64,000 nt of DNA from Rhodoblastus acidophilus (GCF_900187365.1 NZ_FYDG01000001.1:930001-994000); one strand, 5' to 3'. Numbered from the stretch's first letter, positions 10,065-19,475 are shown. Program-made: numbers and translations. The notes: a model not told the origin generated them from the letters alone.

Positions 10065-12593
10065 GTGAACGGCGAGCCCCTGCTCATCGACCGCGGCGGC
10101 CACGACGAGGCGCTGGCCCGATTGGCGGCGGAACGATTGCGGCGCGGCGACTTCGCCAGCGCGTTCCGTTTCGCTGACAGGCGCTGTCGCCTCGGCGCGG
10201 CAGACGCGCTCGATTTCCTGCTGCGCTCCGAGTCGGCGCGCGGCGCCGGGCTAGAGGCGCTCGCCCGGGCCGACCTCGTCCGCGCCCTCGACCTCGACCC
10301 GACCCACCGCGCCGTGCTGCGCTTCGTGCTGCAATGGGGCCATCGCGACGAGAAACTGATCGCGGCGCGCGCGGCGATCGACGACCCCGCCTGCGGGCTC
10401 GACCTGTTGCGGCTCGCCCTCGCCGAGGTCTTCGCCGAAGGGACGCCGGCGATTCTGCGCCTGCAGACCATCGCCGGACGTCTGACCGGCTGGGCGGCGT
10501 GGCGCGCCGGCGAGGCGCCGGACCTTCTGGAGCGGCGCGATCCCTGCACGACGACCCTCTTGACGCCGGCGCCGCAGCATCCTTTGCGACTGGAGGGGGT
10601 GGAGGCCGTGGACCTGAGCCTGGACCCGGAGGGCCTCGCCGGCGTCACGCTTCGATGTCGCGGCCGGCACGTCGCCAGCTGGGCGGCGGCGCCAGAGGCC
10701 CCGGCTGCCGCGCGCGCGACGCAAAGCGCCCGCCTGTGGGTGATCGTTCCCGTCTATGAGGATTTCGCCGCGACCCGCGCCTGCCTGACGGCGGCCATGG
10801 CGCAACTCGACGAGGTCGGCGGGCGGGTGGTGGTGGTCGACGACGCAAGTCCGAACGCCGCCCTCAGCGGCTGGCTCGACATCAACGCCGCCTCGGGGCG
10901 GCTGGAGCTGATCCGCAACCCCGAAAACCTGGGCTTCGCCGCTTCGGTCAATCGCGCCTTGTCGATCTGCGACGGCGGCGACGTCATTCTACTCAACGCC
11001 GACGCCTTGCCCCCGCGCGGCGTTTTCGCGCGCCTCGCGGCGCTGTCGCGCGCCGCGCCGGACGTCGGTGCGCTGACGCCGCTGTCGAACAATGGCGAAA
11101 CCTGCAGCTTTCCCATCCCCAACGCCTGCAGCCCGCTGCCCGGCGAGCGCGAGGTCGCGCGGCTCGACGCTCTGGCGCGGCAGGCCAATGGCGACCTGTT
11201 GATCGACTTGCCCAATGGAATCGGCTTCTGCCTCTACATCACCCGCGCCTGCCTCGATGCGGTGGGACCGCTGCCGGAAGTTTACGGACGCGGCTATTAC
11301 GAGGACGTCGAATTCTGCCTGCGAGCGCGCGAGAAGGGTTTTCGCACCGTCTGCGCCGCCGGCGTCTATGTCGGCCACGCCGGCTCGCTGTCGTTCGGCG
11401 CGGAAAAACGCCGGCTGGTGGTGCGCAACATGCAGGCGCTGCGCAGCCGTTTTCCCGGGCACGAGGCGGAATGCGCCGCCTTCCTGCGCGCCGATCCGCT
11501 CAATCGCGCGCGCGCGGCGCTGGAGCGGCTCGACGCGCCACTCCGGCCGTTCCGTTTGATCGTCGCCGCCCTGGGCGCCGACGCGGCGGACGCTGAAGCC
11601 GAGGCGGCCGGTTTCGCCGCCGACGCGCCGGCGCCGCTGATCTGTCGCTACGATCCGCAACAGCGGCTTGCGACGCTGCGCGGCCCCGCGGGGGTCAGCC
11701 CGCAATCGCTCGAATTCGACCTGAGCGAGCCGCGCGGTTTCGACGCGCTCGGCAAATGGCTGGTGCGCCTGCGCCTGACCGGGATCACGCTATTTTTCTC
11801 GCACGCCCTGCCCGCGCCGCTCCTCGCCATGCTGCCGCGTCTCGGCGAGCTGGAGCTGGCCATCGCCGGGTTGGAATGGTTCGCGCGACCGCCTCGACCA
11901 GAGCGAACCTGCCAGCATCTTGCGGACGCGCAACCCTGCCCCGCCTGCGCCCATGCGCTATCGGACTGCCCGGACACGGCGCAGCGCCTGCGTTTTTGGC
12001 AGGAAGCCGCCGGCGCCGGCGCGACCTTGCGCCCGCTCGACCAAATGACCGCCTATGTGGCGCGCCGACTGTTTCCGCAGGCGCGGGTGCTGTCGCCGCC
12101 GGATGTCGCCGCCTTCACGCCGCAGGTGGAGGGCGGGCGCGTGCTCGGCCTGCTGTCGCCGCAGCCCGAGGCCGGCGCCGACGCGCTGGCGCTGTCCCTG
12201 GCGCATGCGCTGCGCCGGCGCGGCGACCCGGCGCTGCTGGTCGTGTTCGGCGCCTGCCTCGACGATTTCGCCGCCATGGCGCCGGGCAATGTGCTGGTGA
12301 CCGGCCCGGTTGAGGAGGCCCAATTGCCCGATCTCGTCGCCGCTCACGGCGTCACGGAACTGATGTCGGGGTCGCGGACCCGCCATTTCGGCCGGTTGGA
12401 CGCGCTGGCGGCGGCCTGCCGCCTGCCGCGCGCCAGTTTCGACTGGTCCTCGGGCGCCCTGCCCTTCCATAGCGCGGAGCTTGCGCTCGATCCGCGCCTG
12501 TGCGACCGCAAGACGGCCGAGCGCGTGGCGGACTGGCTCGCCGCGCGCCGCGCCATGGACTCCGAAGCGCGCGCAAGGAACGAAAGCGCATGA
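10065..12593 (+). CDS. Large multidomain glycosyltransferase (GT2 core with extra C-terminal domains)
   Basis: An 842-residue protein. The N-terminal 220 residues resemble a helical TPR-like region. A GT2 (GT-A fold) domain runs from about 225 to 470: LWVIVPVYEDFAATRACLT, VVVVDDASPN, an LLNADA metal-binding region, and GRGYYEDVEFCLRAREKG as the acceptor-side motif. The C-terminal 350 residues hold a four-cysteine cluster (CQHLADAQPCPACAHALSDC, about 610-630) and a second Rossmann-like region. Such fused proteins are typical of O-antigen or S-layer glycan assembly. The start is GTG at 10065; the stop overlaps the next start. Donor and acceptor cannot be told. Confidence 0.85.
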   Translation: MNGEPLLIDRGGHDEALARLAAERLRRGDFASAFRFADRRCRLGAADALDFLLRSESARGAGLEALARADLVRALDLDPTHRAVLRFVLQWGHRDEKLIAARAAIDDPACGLDLLRLALAEVFAEGTPAILRLQTIAGRLTGWAAWRAGEAPDLLERRDPCTTTLLTPAPQHPLRLEGVEAVDLSLDPEGLAGVTLRCRGRHVASWAAAPEAPAAARATQSARLWVIVPVYEDFAATRACLTAAMAQLDEVGGRVVVVDDASPNAALSGWLDINAASGRLELIRNPENLGFAASVNRALSICDGGDVILLNADALPPRGVFARLAALSRAAPDVGALTPLSNNGETCSFPIPNACSPLPGEREVARLDALARQANGDLLIDLPNGIGFCLYITRACLDAVGPLPEVYGRGYYEDVEFCLRAREKGFRTVCAAGVYVGHAGSLSFGAEKRRLVVRNMQALRSRFPGHEAECAAFLRADPLNRARAALERLDAPLRPFRLIVAALGADAADAEAEAAGFAADAPAPLICRYDPQQRLATLRGPAGVSPQSLEFDLSEPRGFDALGKWLVRLRLTGITLFFSHALPAPLLAMLPRLGELELAIAGLEWFARPPRPERTCQHLADAQPCPACAHALSDCPDTAQRLRFWQEAAGAGATLRPLDQMTAYVARRLFPQARVLSPPDVAAFTPQVEGGRVLGLLSPQPEAGADALALSLAHALRRRGDPALLVVFGACLDDFAAMAPGNVLVTGPVEEAQLPDLVAAHGVTELMSGSRTRHFGRLDALAAACRLPRASFDWSSGALPFHSAELALDPRLCDRKTAERVADWLAARRAMDSEARARNESA

Positions 12594-14962
12594 GCGACGC
12601 CACGCACACCATCCACGCGTCTCTTGTCCTCCTGTCGGAGAACCGGATTGGCGGCCATGCGTTCGATTCAGCCCATCCGCTGCGCCGCCTGGCGGTCGAC
12701 CTGCTGGTCGACGGACGCCCGGTCGGGCTGGCGCGCGCCGTCCTTTACGACGCCCATCTCGCGGGCCAGCCGCAGGCCGGCGCCGGCGAGAACGGCGGCG
12801 CGTCGGACGGCTGCCACGGATTCGTGTTCTCGCTTCCGCCGGGCGCGCTGGCTCAGGCGCGGCGGCTTGAACTGCGTCTGGCCAATGGCGAGACGGCGCT
12901 CGCCTGCCTCGACGCCCCCTTTCTCATCGCGCAGGAGGCGGGCCAGGAAGGCGAGGCGCGCTGGCTCGGCGGCTTGCGTCTCAATGGCTGGCTCGGCGCC
13001 GGGGTCGCGGAGGGCCGGGTTCGCGCCCTGGTGGAGGGTCAGGTGGTGGCGGAAGCCCGCGCGTCGAGCTGGGTTCACATCGACGACGGCCCCAAGGCCC
13101 GGCCTCGGCGCGCCTTCGACCTGTTCCTACCCGAGCATTTCGCCGACGGCCGCGCGCATCAGGCGCGCGTGATCGACGACAACGGGCAGGAGCTTCCGGG
13201 CAGCCCGGTGTTTTTCGCCGCCTTCGCCGACGGCCTCGCCAATTTCATCCGCAGCGGAGCCGATCTCGAATCGCAGCGGCTGCGCGCGGAATTCTTCGAC
13301 GAGATCATGCCGCAATCCCTGCCGTTCACCGTGATCGGCGAATGGCGGCGGCGGTTCGCGGCGCAGCCCCCGCGCGAGCCGGAGCCGACGCCCGTCGCCG
13401 TGGTGCTGATCGGCGAGGCCGGCGCGCAGGAAAGCCTGGAGACGCTCGAAGCGCAGAAAGGATGCGACTGGCTCGCCGCCGTGCTCGACGGCGCCGGGGC
13501 GGCGCAGTTCGACCCGGCGGCGCTGGGGCAGTTTCTCGATCAGGACGCCAGCGGCTGCGACACATTCGTCTTCGCCCTGGGCGGAACCCTGTTAGACCCC
13601 GGCGCGCTGGCGGCCTTCGCCGCCGCGCTCAAGGCTTTTCCCGCCGCGCCCTGGGCCTATGCGGATTTCACCCTGAGCGCCGGCGAGGAGGGCGAATGGC
13701 CGGTCGCGCTGCCGGCCTTCGACTATGAACGCCTGCTCGAACAGGGCGCAGGCGCCCTGTTTTTCGCTGCGCGGCGTGATTTTCTGCGCGCAGCCTTGCA
13801 GGCCGGCGTCGATTCCCTGTTCCGCCTGTGCAATTTCGCCTTCGACCGGCGCCGGGCGCGCGGGCCGCGCCAGTCCTTTCCGCTCGCAGCGACGCCCGTG
13901 CATATTCCCGGCTTCCTGGCGCGTCTGCCGCGCTTCGACGCCCGCGCCATGGGGCCGGCGCTGATGCAGGCGGCCAAGGCCCATTTCGACGCGCGCAAGG
14001 CGCCGGCGCGGATCGAGCCCGCCCTCGGCTTCGCCTTCCCGCGGCTCAAACTGGCGCGACCGCCGGCGCCCGGCAAGGTCTCGATCCTGATTCCCACCCG
14101 CGACCGGGTCGATCTGCTGCGCCCCTGCATCGACTCGCTGTTCGCCACCGCCGATCTCGGGCCGCACGAGATCATCGTGCTCGACAATGAATCGGGCCAG
14201 CGCGAGACGCTGGATTATTTCGAGGAGATCGCCGCGCGGGGCCTGCGGGTGTTCCGCGTCTCCGGCGCCTTCAACTTTTCCGGCGTCATCAACGCCGGCG
14301 CCGCGGTCGCGACCGGCCAATACCTGCTGCTGCTCAACAATGACGTCGAGGCGCTGCACAAGGGCTGGCTGGAGGACATGCTCGGCCGCATCGCCGAGCC
14401 CGACGTCGGCGCGGTCGGCGCGCAATTGCTGTGGCCGAGCGGCGTCGTCCAACATGGCGGCGTGGTGCTGGGACCGCGCCTCGCCGCGACCCACGCTTTC
14501 AACGATCGCATCGACGGCGATCCCGGCTACGCCGACATGCTGCTCGCCGCCCATGAATGCAGCGCGGCGACGGCCGCCTGCCTGCTGACGGACAAACAGC
14601 TGTTCGACGCCGCCGGCGGCTTCGACGCGCTGAACTTCCCGATCAACTTCAACGATGTCGATTATTGCCTGAAATTGCGGTCGCAGGGGCTGCGCGTGGT
14701 GCAGACGCCCCACGCCAAGCTGATGCACCGCGAATCCGCCTCGCGCGGCAAGGACGAGGCGCCGGACAAGTCGCAGCGCATGCAGCGCGAATTGCGCAAC
14801 CTGCGCTCCGCCTGGGGCGAGGGCCTGCTGGCCGATCCATCCTACAGCCCGCTGCTGTCGCTCGATCCCATTCCCTTCAGCGCGCTCGCGTGGCCGCCCC
14901 GGCCGGCTGCGCCGCGCCAACCGGGCCTGCCGCACCGGCGCGCCGTGCCGCTCGGCTTCTAA
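12590..14962 (+). CDS. Large glycosyltransferase family 2 protein
   Basis: A 790-residue enzyme translated from an ATG overlapping the previous stop, with AAGGAA about 9 bases before. The first half (to about 490) is beta-rich and unrecognised. The GT2 domain occupies roughly 495-740: KVSILIPTRDRVDLLRPCID, the IIVLDNES nucleotide-binding strand, LLLLNNDVE (the metal-binding motif), and a conserved FNDVDYCLKLRSQG near the end. It is the last gene of the four-gene glycosylation block. Like its neighbour it probably extends or branches a surface glycan; the presence of two large, different GT2 enzymes suggests a chain of at least two linkages. Confidence 0.88.
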   Translation: MSDATHTIHASLVLLSENRIGGHAFDSAHPLRRLAVDLLVDGRPVGLARAVLYDAHLAGQPQAGAGENGGASDGCHGFVFSLPPGALAQARRLELRLANGETALACLDAPFLIAQEAGQEGEARWLGGLRLNGWLGAGVAEGRVRALVEGQVVAEARASSWVHIDDGPKARPRRAFDLFLPEHFADGRAHQARVIDDNGQELPGSPVFFAAFADGLANFIRSGADLESQRLRAEFFDEIMPQSLPFTVIGEWRRRFAAQPPREPEPTPVAVVLIGEAGAQESLETLEAQKGCDWLAAVLDGAGAAQFDPAALGQFLDQDASGCDTFVFALGGTLLDPGALAAFAAALKAFPAAPWAYADFTLSAGEEGEWPVALPAFDYERLLEQGAGALFFAARRDFLRAALQAGVDSLFRLCNFAFDRRRARGPRQSFPLAATPVHIPGFLARLPRFDARAMGPALMQAAKAHFDARKAPARIEPALGFAFPRLKLARPPAPGKVSILIPTRDRVDLLRPCIDSLFATADLGPHEIIVLDNESGQRETLDYFEEIAARGLRVFRVSGAFNFSGVINAGAAVATGQYLLLLNNDVEALHKGWLEDMLGRIAEPDVGAVGAQLLWPSGVVQHGGVVLGPRLAATHAFNDRIDGDPGYADMLLAAHECSAATAACLLTDKQLFDAAGGFDALNFPINFNDVDYCLKLRSQGLRVVQTPHAKLMHRESASRGKDEAPDKSQRMQRELRNLRSAWGEGLLADPSYSPLLSLDPIPFSALAWPPRPAAPRQPGLPHRRAVPLGF

Positions 14963-15007
14963 TCCTCTGAAAGGAGGCGAAAAGCGCCCATTCATCTTCC
15001 GTTCAGC

Positions 15008-15030
15008 GTCAACAGCGCCATGATGTTGAC
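15008..15030. promoter_or_regulatory. Inverted repeat GTCAACA-N9-TGTTGAC upstream of the GntR gene
   Basis: Perfect 7-bp arms at 15008-15014 and 15024-15030. The right arm overlaps a TTGACA that could be a -35 box for the regulator gene 54 bases downstream. This is a plausible autoregulatory operator; GntR-family proteins usually bind such dyads near their own gene. Confidence 0.45.
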
Positions 15031-15083
15031 ATTATCGAAGCGCTTTGCGGCTTGGCTTGAACGGCGGAAGACCATTGAACATC

Positions 15084-15851
15084 ATGATCTCCAGTGAACG
15101 ACTGATCGAATCGCTTGCGCCGGACCGCGGTCTGGCCGAACCCGTCTACAAGCAGATGGCGCGCGCCTTCAACAAGATGCTGGAAACCGGCGAGATCGAG
15201 GAAGGCCAGAGCCTGCCGGCGGAGCGCATGCTGGCGGAGCGGCTCGATCTCAGCCGCACCACCGTACGCCGGTTTTACGAGGAGCTGCGCAAGGACGACC
15301 TGCTCAGCACCAGCCGGCGCAGCGGCGCGGTGGCCAAGGCCCCGCAGCGCGCCGCGCAGCGGACGGGCCGGCTCAAGGGGTTCACCGATGAAATGCGCGA
15401 ACTGGGTCTTGAGCCCTCCACGCGCCTGCTGTCGCGCGACATCGTGCGCGACCGGGTGATCGCCTCGGTGTTCAACCGGCCGTCCACCGCCCATTTCCTG
15501 AGGCTTGTAAGGCTTCGGCTCGGCGACGGCGCGCCGCTTTCGCGCGAAATCGCGTGGTTCGACCTCACGCTGGCGCCCGAAATGGCCGACTGGAACGTGG
15601 AGGGCGCGGCCTACCACCATCTCGCCAAGGTGTGCGGCGTCCGGCTCGGCGAATCCGAGCAGAGCATTGAGGCGGTGTTGAGCAGCGACGACGAAAACGT
15701 CGCTTTCGGCTTCGACTCGCCGCAACCCTGCCTGCTGATCAAACGCCGGACCCAGGCGACCTCGGGCCAGATGGTGGAATATGTCGAGAGCACGTTCCGC
15801 GGCGATTGCTACACCTATCGGCTGACGTTGGAGCCCTGCGCGCGCAACTGA
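15084..15851 (+). CDS. GntR-family transcriptional regulator, HutC/UTRA type
   Basis: The 255-residue protein has an N-terminal winged helix (AEPVYKQMARAFNKMLETGE, then LPAERMLAERLDLSRTTVRR) and a C-terminal UTRA-type ligand-binding domain (SREIAWFDLTLAPEM, and the closing VEYVESTFRGDCYTYRL). Most HutC-type members are repressors released by a small metabolite. A TTG at 15075 has a better-spaced GGAAG, so the start may be 3 codons earlier. The next gene is convergent, so the target is not obvious; the dyad upstream suggests self-regulation. Confidence 0.9.
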   Translation: MISSERLIESLAPDRGLAEPVYKQMARAFNKMLETGEIEEGQSLPAERMLAERLDLSRTTVRRFYEELRKDDLLSTSRRSGAVAKAPQRAAQRTGRLKGFTDEMRELGLEPSTRLLSRDIVRDRVIASVFNRPSTAHFLRLVRLRLGDGAPLSREIAWFDLTLAPEMADWNVEGAAYHHLAKVCGVRLGESEQSIEAVLSSDDENVAFGFDSPQPCLLIKRRTQATSGQMVEYVESTFRGDCYTYRLTLEPCARN

Positions 15852-15862
15852 CGGGAGCGGCG

Positions 15863-16786
15863 TCAGAAAACCAGCGCGTGCAGCAGCATGATCGCGAACA
15901 GGGCGAACAGATAGCCGACGGAATAGCCGAACAGGTTCAGCGCGGCCTTGTCGCGCGCGAGAACGGGGCCGTCGCGCAGGCCGTAAAGTCTTAGCGACTT
16001 CCAAAGGAAGACGGCGTTGAGACCGGCGGCGGCCAGCGCGTAGAGCGCGCCGAGCTTGGCGATGACCAGCGGCAGGAAGGACGCCGCCGCCAGCGCCAGA
16101 CTGTAGATCACGATCTGCCGGCAGGTTCGCCCGGGGCCGGCGACGTTGGGCAGCATCGGCACGCCGACTCGCGCGTAATCGCCGCTGCGGCGCAGCGCCA
16201 GCGCCCAGAAATGCGGCGGCGTCCAGAAGAAAATCAGCAGGAACAAAGCCACGGGCGCGAGCCCCAACTCGCCCCCGGCCGCCGCCCAGCCGATCGCCGG
16301 CGGCAGCGCGCCCGCCGCGCCGCCCCAGACGATGTTCATCGGCGTGCGCCGTTTCAGGCCCATGGTGTAAAAGGGGATGTAGATGACGACGGTCAGCGCC
16401 AGCAAGGCGCCGGAAAGGGCGTTGACCCGCGCCGTCATGGCGACAATCGACAGCAGCGCCAACGCCAGGCCGAGGACCAGCGCCTCTCGCGGCGCCACCG
16501 CGCCGCGCGGGATTGGCCGGGCCGCCGTGCGGGCCATCTGCGCGTCGATGTCGGCGTCCCACCACATGTTGAGCGCGCCGCAGGCGCCGGCCGCCCCAGC
16601 CATGGCGCAGATCGCCGCGAGGAAATTCAGCGCGTCGAAAGGCCCGGGGGCGAGCAGATAGCCGACCGCGCCGGTCAGCACCACCAGCGACATCACGCGC
16701 GGCTTCAACAACAGCACACGATCAAGCGCGCGGACTTTTCCCACGCGCGGCCCGGCTGCGTTCGTGGCCCCAACGGCTGGCTTCAT
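15863..16786 (-). CDS. ctaB: Protoheme IX farnesyltransferase (heme O synthase)
   Basis: CtaB attaches a farnesyl chain to heme b to make heme O, the precursor of heme A for terminal oxidases, in the inner membrane. The 307-residue protein is of the UbiA superfamily with about nine hydrophobic helices. The prenyl-diphosphate site is seen as NMWWDADIDAQMARTAARPI near residue 95, followed by the conserved FYTMGLKRRTPMNIVWGGAA loop. The start at 16786 is set by GGAGCG 8 bases upstream on the coding strand; an in-frame ATG 12 codons earlier lacks support. No oxidase subunit genes are adjacent, unlike in many relatives. Confidence 0.95.
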   Translation of the reverse strand: MKPAVGATNAAGPRVGKVRALDRVLLLKPRVMSLVVLTGAVGYLLAPGPFDALNFLAAICAMAGAAGACGALNMWWDADIDAQMARTAARPIPRGAVAPREALVLGLALALLSIVAMTARVNALSGALLALTVVIYIPFYTMGLKRRTPMNIVWGGAAGALPPAIGWAAAGGELGLAPVALFLLIFFWTPPHFWALALRRSGDYARVGVPMLPNVAGPGRTCRQIVIYSLALAAASFLPLVIAKLGALYALAAAGLNAVFLWKSLRLYGLRDGPVLARDKAALNLFGYSVGYLFALFAIMLLHALVF

Positions 16787-16925
16787 GGCGAATGCGCTCC
16801 CAACGACCAATTCGATGAACAAAGCGATAACCTTCGAGTCGAACGGACGTTCCTCTCGTCGGATCGCGCAAGTGTTTCGCTGCGCGGCGCGCTCATGCTA
16901 TGAGGGGCGAAAGCCCGGAACGCCC

Positions 16926-17963
16926 ATGTCCCAAGCCACTTCCCAAGCCCCTTCGCCCGCCTTCTCGCCCTTGGCGCCGCACCCTTTCGCCCGCTTCATC
17001 GCCATCCTCGGCCGGGGCCGCAATCTGTCGCGCCCGCTCACCGTCGAGGAGGCCGAACAGGCCATGGCCATGATCCTCGCCGGGGACGTGCTGCCCGAGC
17101 AGCTCGGCGCCTTTCTGATGCTGCTGCGCGTGAAGGAGGAAAGCCCCGAGGAAATCGCCGGCTTCGTCCGCGCCGTGCGGAAAACCCTGCCGCAGGGCGG
17201 CCCCGCCGCCGACATCGACTTTTCCTCCTACGCCGGCAAGAAGCGGCAGCTGCCCTGGTTCCTGCTCGCCGCTCTCGCGCTGGCGCAGTCGGGGCGCAAA
17301 GTGTTCATGCACGGCTTCGACGGCCACACGGCCGGCCGGCTCTACACCGGCGAAGTTTTGCGCGCCCTCGGCGTCACGCCGGCGCGCGACCTTGCCGAGG
17401 CGAGCGCGGCGCTGTCGCAGAAAAACTTCGCCTATCTCGACCTCGCCGCGATCAGCCCGCCGCTGGCGCGGATGATGGGGTTCAAGCCGATCCTCGGGTT
17501 GCGCTCGCCGGTCCATACGATCGCGCGCATGATCAATCCCTTCGCCGCGCCCTGCCTGCTGCAAGGCATTTTCCATCCCAACTATATGGCGACCCATCGC
17601 GGCGCCGCCGCGCTGCTCGGCGAGCGCGACATGATCGTGTTTCGCGGCGAAGGCGGCGAAATCGAACGGCGTCCGGGCAAACCCTGCGAGACGCTCGGCC
17701 TGCGCGAGGGCGTCGCCTTCGAGGAGCGCTGGGAGCCCCTGATCGAGGAGCCCCGGCAGACGCCGGACGAGGACATGGACCTCAAACGCCTCGTCGCCGT
17801 CTGGCGCGGCGAGACCCGAGACGCCTACGCCGAAGCCGCGGTCGCCGGCACGATGGCGCTGGCGCTGAAAACCTGCGGCGCGGCGGCGGATCAGGCCGCC
17901 GCGCAGGCGCTTGCCGAGCAATTCTGGAGCGCCCGCGACCGGGACGCATGGATCACGCGATAA
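16926..17963 (+). CDS. TrpD2/YbiB-like protein (anthranilate phosphoribosyltransferase fold)
   Basis: A 345-residue protein of the nucleoside phosphorylase/phosphoribosyltransferase class III fold. The helical N-terminal domain (LTVEEAEQAMAMILAGDVLP, then LGAFLMLLRVKEESPEEIAG) and the FMHGFDGHTAGRLYTGEVL strand-loop are characteristic. The TrpD2 subgroup lost TrpD activity and characterised members bind nucleic acid. The canonical glycine-rich GTGGD PRPP loop is absent; AGKKRQLPWFL occupies its place, as in YbiB. It ends one base before cysG, a pairing seen in other proteobacteria, so a link to siroheme or nitrate/sulfite assimilation is suggested by context. Confidence 0.85.
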   Translation: MSQATSQAPSPAFSPLAPHPFARFIAILGRGRNLSRPLTVEEAEQAMAMILAGDVLPEQLGAFLMLLRVKEESPEEIAGFVRAVRKTLPQGGPAADIDFSSYAGKKRQLPWFLLAALALAQSGRKVFMHGFDGHTAGRLYTGEVLRALGVTPARDLAEASAALSQKNFAYLDLAAISPPLARMMGFKPILGLRSPVHTIARMINPFAAPCLLQGIFHPNYMATHRGAAALLGERDMIVFRGEGGEIERRPGKPCETLGLREGVAFEERWEPLIEEPRQTPDEDMDLKRLVAVWRGETRDAYAEAAVAGTMALALKTCGAAADQAAAQALAEQFWSARDRDAWITR

Positions 17964-17964
17964 A

Positions 17965-19383
17965 ATGGACCGTCAGCCTCTCTTTCTGACCCTCGCCGGG
18001 CGGCGCGTCGCCGTCGTCGGCAACGGCCCCATCGCCGCGCGCCGCGTCGGCGCCCTGCTTTCCGCCGGCGCCGAAGTCGTGCTGTTCGCGGACCAGCCTT
18101 GCGCCGAATTTCTCGTCCTCGACGGCCGGTTCGCGCGCGGCGACCTCGCGCGCGCCGACGCCTTCGCCGGCTGCGCGCTGTGCTATTTCGCGCCGGACGG
18201 CGACGAGGAGCCGGACGCCGCGCTGCTGGCGCGGGCGCGCCAGGCCGGGGCGCTGGTCAATGTCGCCGATCGCCCCAAGCTCAGCGATTTCATCAACCCG
18301 TCCGTGCTCGACCGCTCGCCGCTGATCGTCGCCATTTCGACCGGCGGCGAGGCGCCGCTGCTCGGGCGCATGTTGAAGGCGCGGCTCGAAACCCTGATCC
18401 CCGCCGCCTATGGCCGGCTGGCGTCGCTGGCCGGAGAAGGCCGCGCCGCGCTGGGGGACAAATTGTCGAGCCATTCGGCGCGGCTGCGGTTCTGGGAACG
18501 GTTTTATGAGGGGCCGGCGGTGGAAATGGCGCTGGCCGGCGACGAGAACGGCGCCCGCGCCGTGCTCGATCATGAAATCTGGCGCGTCCGCCCGGACGGC
18601 TCGACGCCCGACGCCGAGGTCAGGGGCGAGGTCTATCTGGTCGGCGCCGGCCCCGGCGATCCCGACCTGCTGACGTTCCGCGCCTTCCGGCTGATGCAGA
18701 AGGCCGATGTGGTTCTTTACGACCGGCTGGTCGAACCCACCATTCTCGAGCGGGTGCGCCGCGACGCCGAGCGCATCTATGTGGGCAAGCGGCGCTCGCA
18801 TCACGCGCTGCCGCAGGAGGAGATCGGCGAGCTGATGGTGAAGCTCGCCAGCCAGGGCAAGCGCGTGCTGCGGCTCAAGGGCGGCGACCCCTTCATTTTC
18901 GGGCGCGGCGGCGAGGAGATCGACAAGCTCGCCGATCACAAGATTCCGTTCCAGGTCGTGCCGGGCGTCACCGCCGCCGCCGGCTGCTCGTCCTATGCCG
19001 GCATCCCCCTGACGCACCGGGATTACGCGCAATCCTGCGTGTTCGTCACCGGCCACGGCAAGGACGGCCCGATCGAGCTCGACTGGTCCACGCTGCTGCG
19101 GCCCAACCAGACCGTGGCGGTCTATATGGGGCTGACGCATCTCGACTTCCTGATGAAGGAATTCGTGAGGCGCGGCGCCGATCCCGCCCTGCCCGCCGCC
19201 GTGATCGAAAACGGCACGCGCCCCAGTCAGATCACCGTGACCGGCACGATTTCGGATCTGGCGGCCAAGGCGGTGGAGGCGGGCCTGAAGGGTCCGACCA
19301 TCATCATCGTCGGCCATGTGGTGAAGCTGCGCGACAAGCTGAATTGGTATGCGCCGACGCCGCCGTCAGGACCAACCGCCTGA
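17965..19383 (+). CDS. cysG: Siroheme synthase (uroporphyrinogen methyltransferase, precorrin-2 dehydrogenase, ferrochelatase)
   Basis: The 472-residue trifunctional enzyme converts uroporphyrinogen III to siroheme, the cofactor of sulfite and nitrite reductases. The N-terminal dehydrogenase/chelatase half begins with a nucleotide-binding VAVVGNGPIAARRVG and includes ISTGGEAPLLGRMLK. The SAM-dependent methyltransferase half starts near residue 217 (VYLVGAGPGDPDLLTFRA) and has RLKGGDPFIFGRGGEE and VVPGVTAAAGC. The ATG follows the upstream stop by one base, so the two genes are coupled. A perfect GC palindrome (19384-19399) touches the stop codon. Confidence 0.97.
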   Translation: MDRQPLFLTLAGRRVAVVGNGPIAARRVGALLSAGAEVVLFADQPCAEFLVLDGRFARGDLARADAFAGCALCYFAPDGDEEPDAALLARARQAGALVNVADRPKLSDFINPSVLDRSPLIVAISTGGEAPLLGRMLKARLETLIPAAYGRLASLAGEGRAALGDKLSSHSARLRFWERFYEGPAVEMALAGDENGARAVLDHEIWRVRPDGSTPDAEVRGEVYLVGAGPGDPDLLTFRAFRLMQKADVVLYDRLVEPTILERVRRDAERIYVGKRRSHHALPQEEIGELMVKLASQGKRVLRLKGGDPFIFGRGGEEIDKLADHKIPFQVVPGVTAAAGCSSYAGIPLTHRDYAQSCVFVTGHGKDGPIELDWSTLLRPNQTVAVYMGLTHLDFLMKEFVRRGADPALPAAVIENGTRPSQITVTGTISDLAAKAVEAGLKGPTIIIVGHVVKLRDKLNWYAPTPPSGPTA

Positions 19384-19459
19384 CGCGGCGGCCGCCGCGC
19401 CGAAAGTGAAAACAAGAAAGTTGGGCGACGCGCCGGCCTGGCGCGAATGTTCCCTTTTT

Positions 19460-19475
19460 GTTTTCACGTGAAACC
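19460..19475. promoter_or_regulatory. Near-parS palindrome 1
   Basis: GTTTTCACGTGAAACC contains the perfect 12-bp palindrome TTTCACGTGAAA and agrees with the ParB site consensus TGTTTCACGTGAAACA at 13 of 16 positions. Such sites nucleate ParB on the chromosome; this one has an imperfect left half and may be weak or unrelated. Confidence 0.35.

Noticed and set aside
10251-12470. Several antisense frames across the first large glycosyltransferase
   Set aside because: They are products of GC-rich third-codon bias and contain no motifs; the forward frame has clear GT2 motifs.
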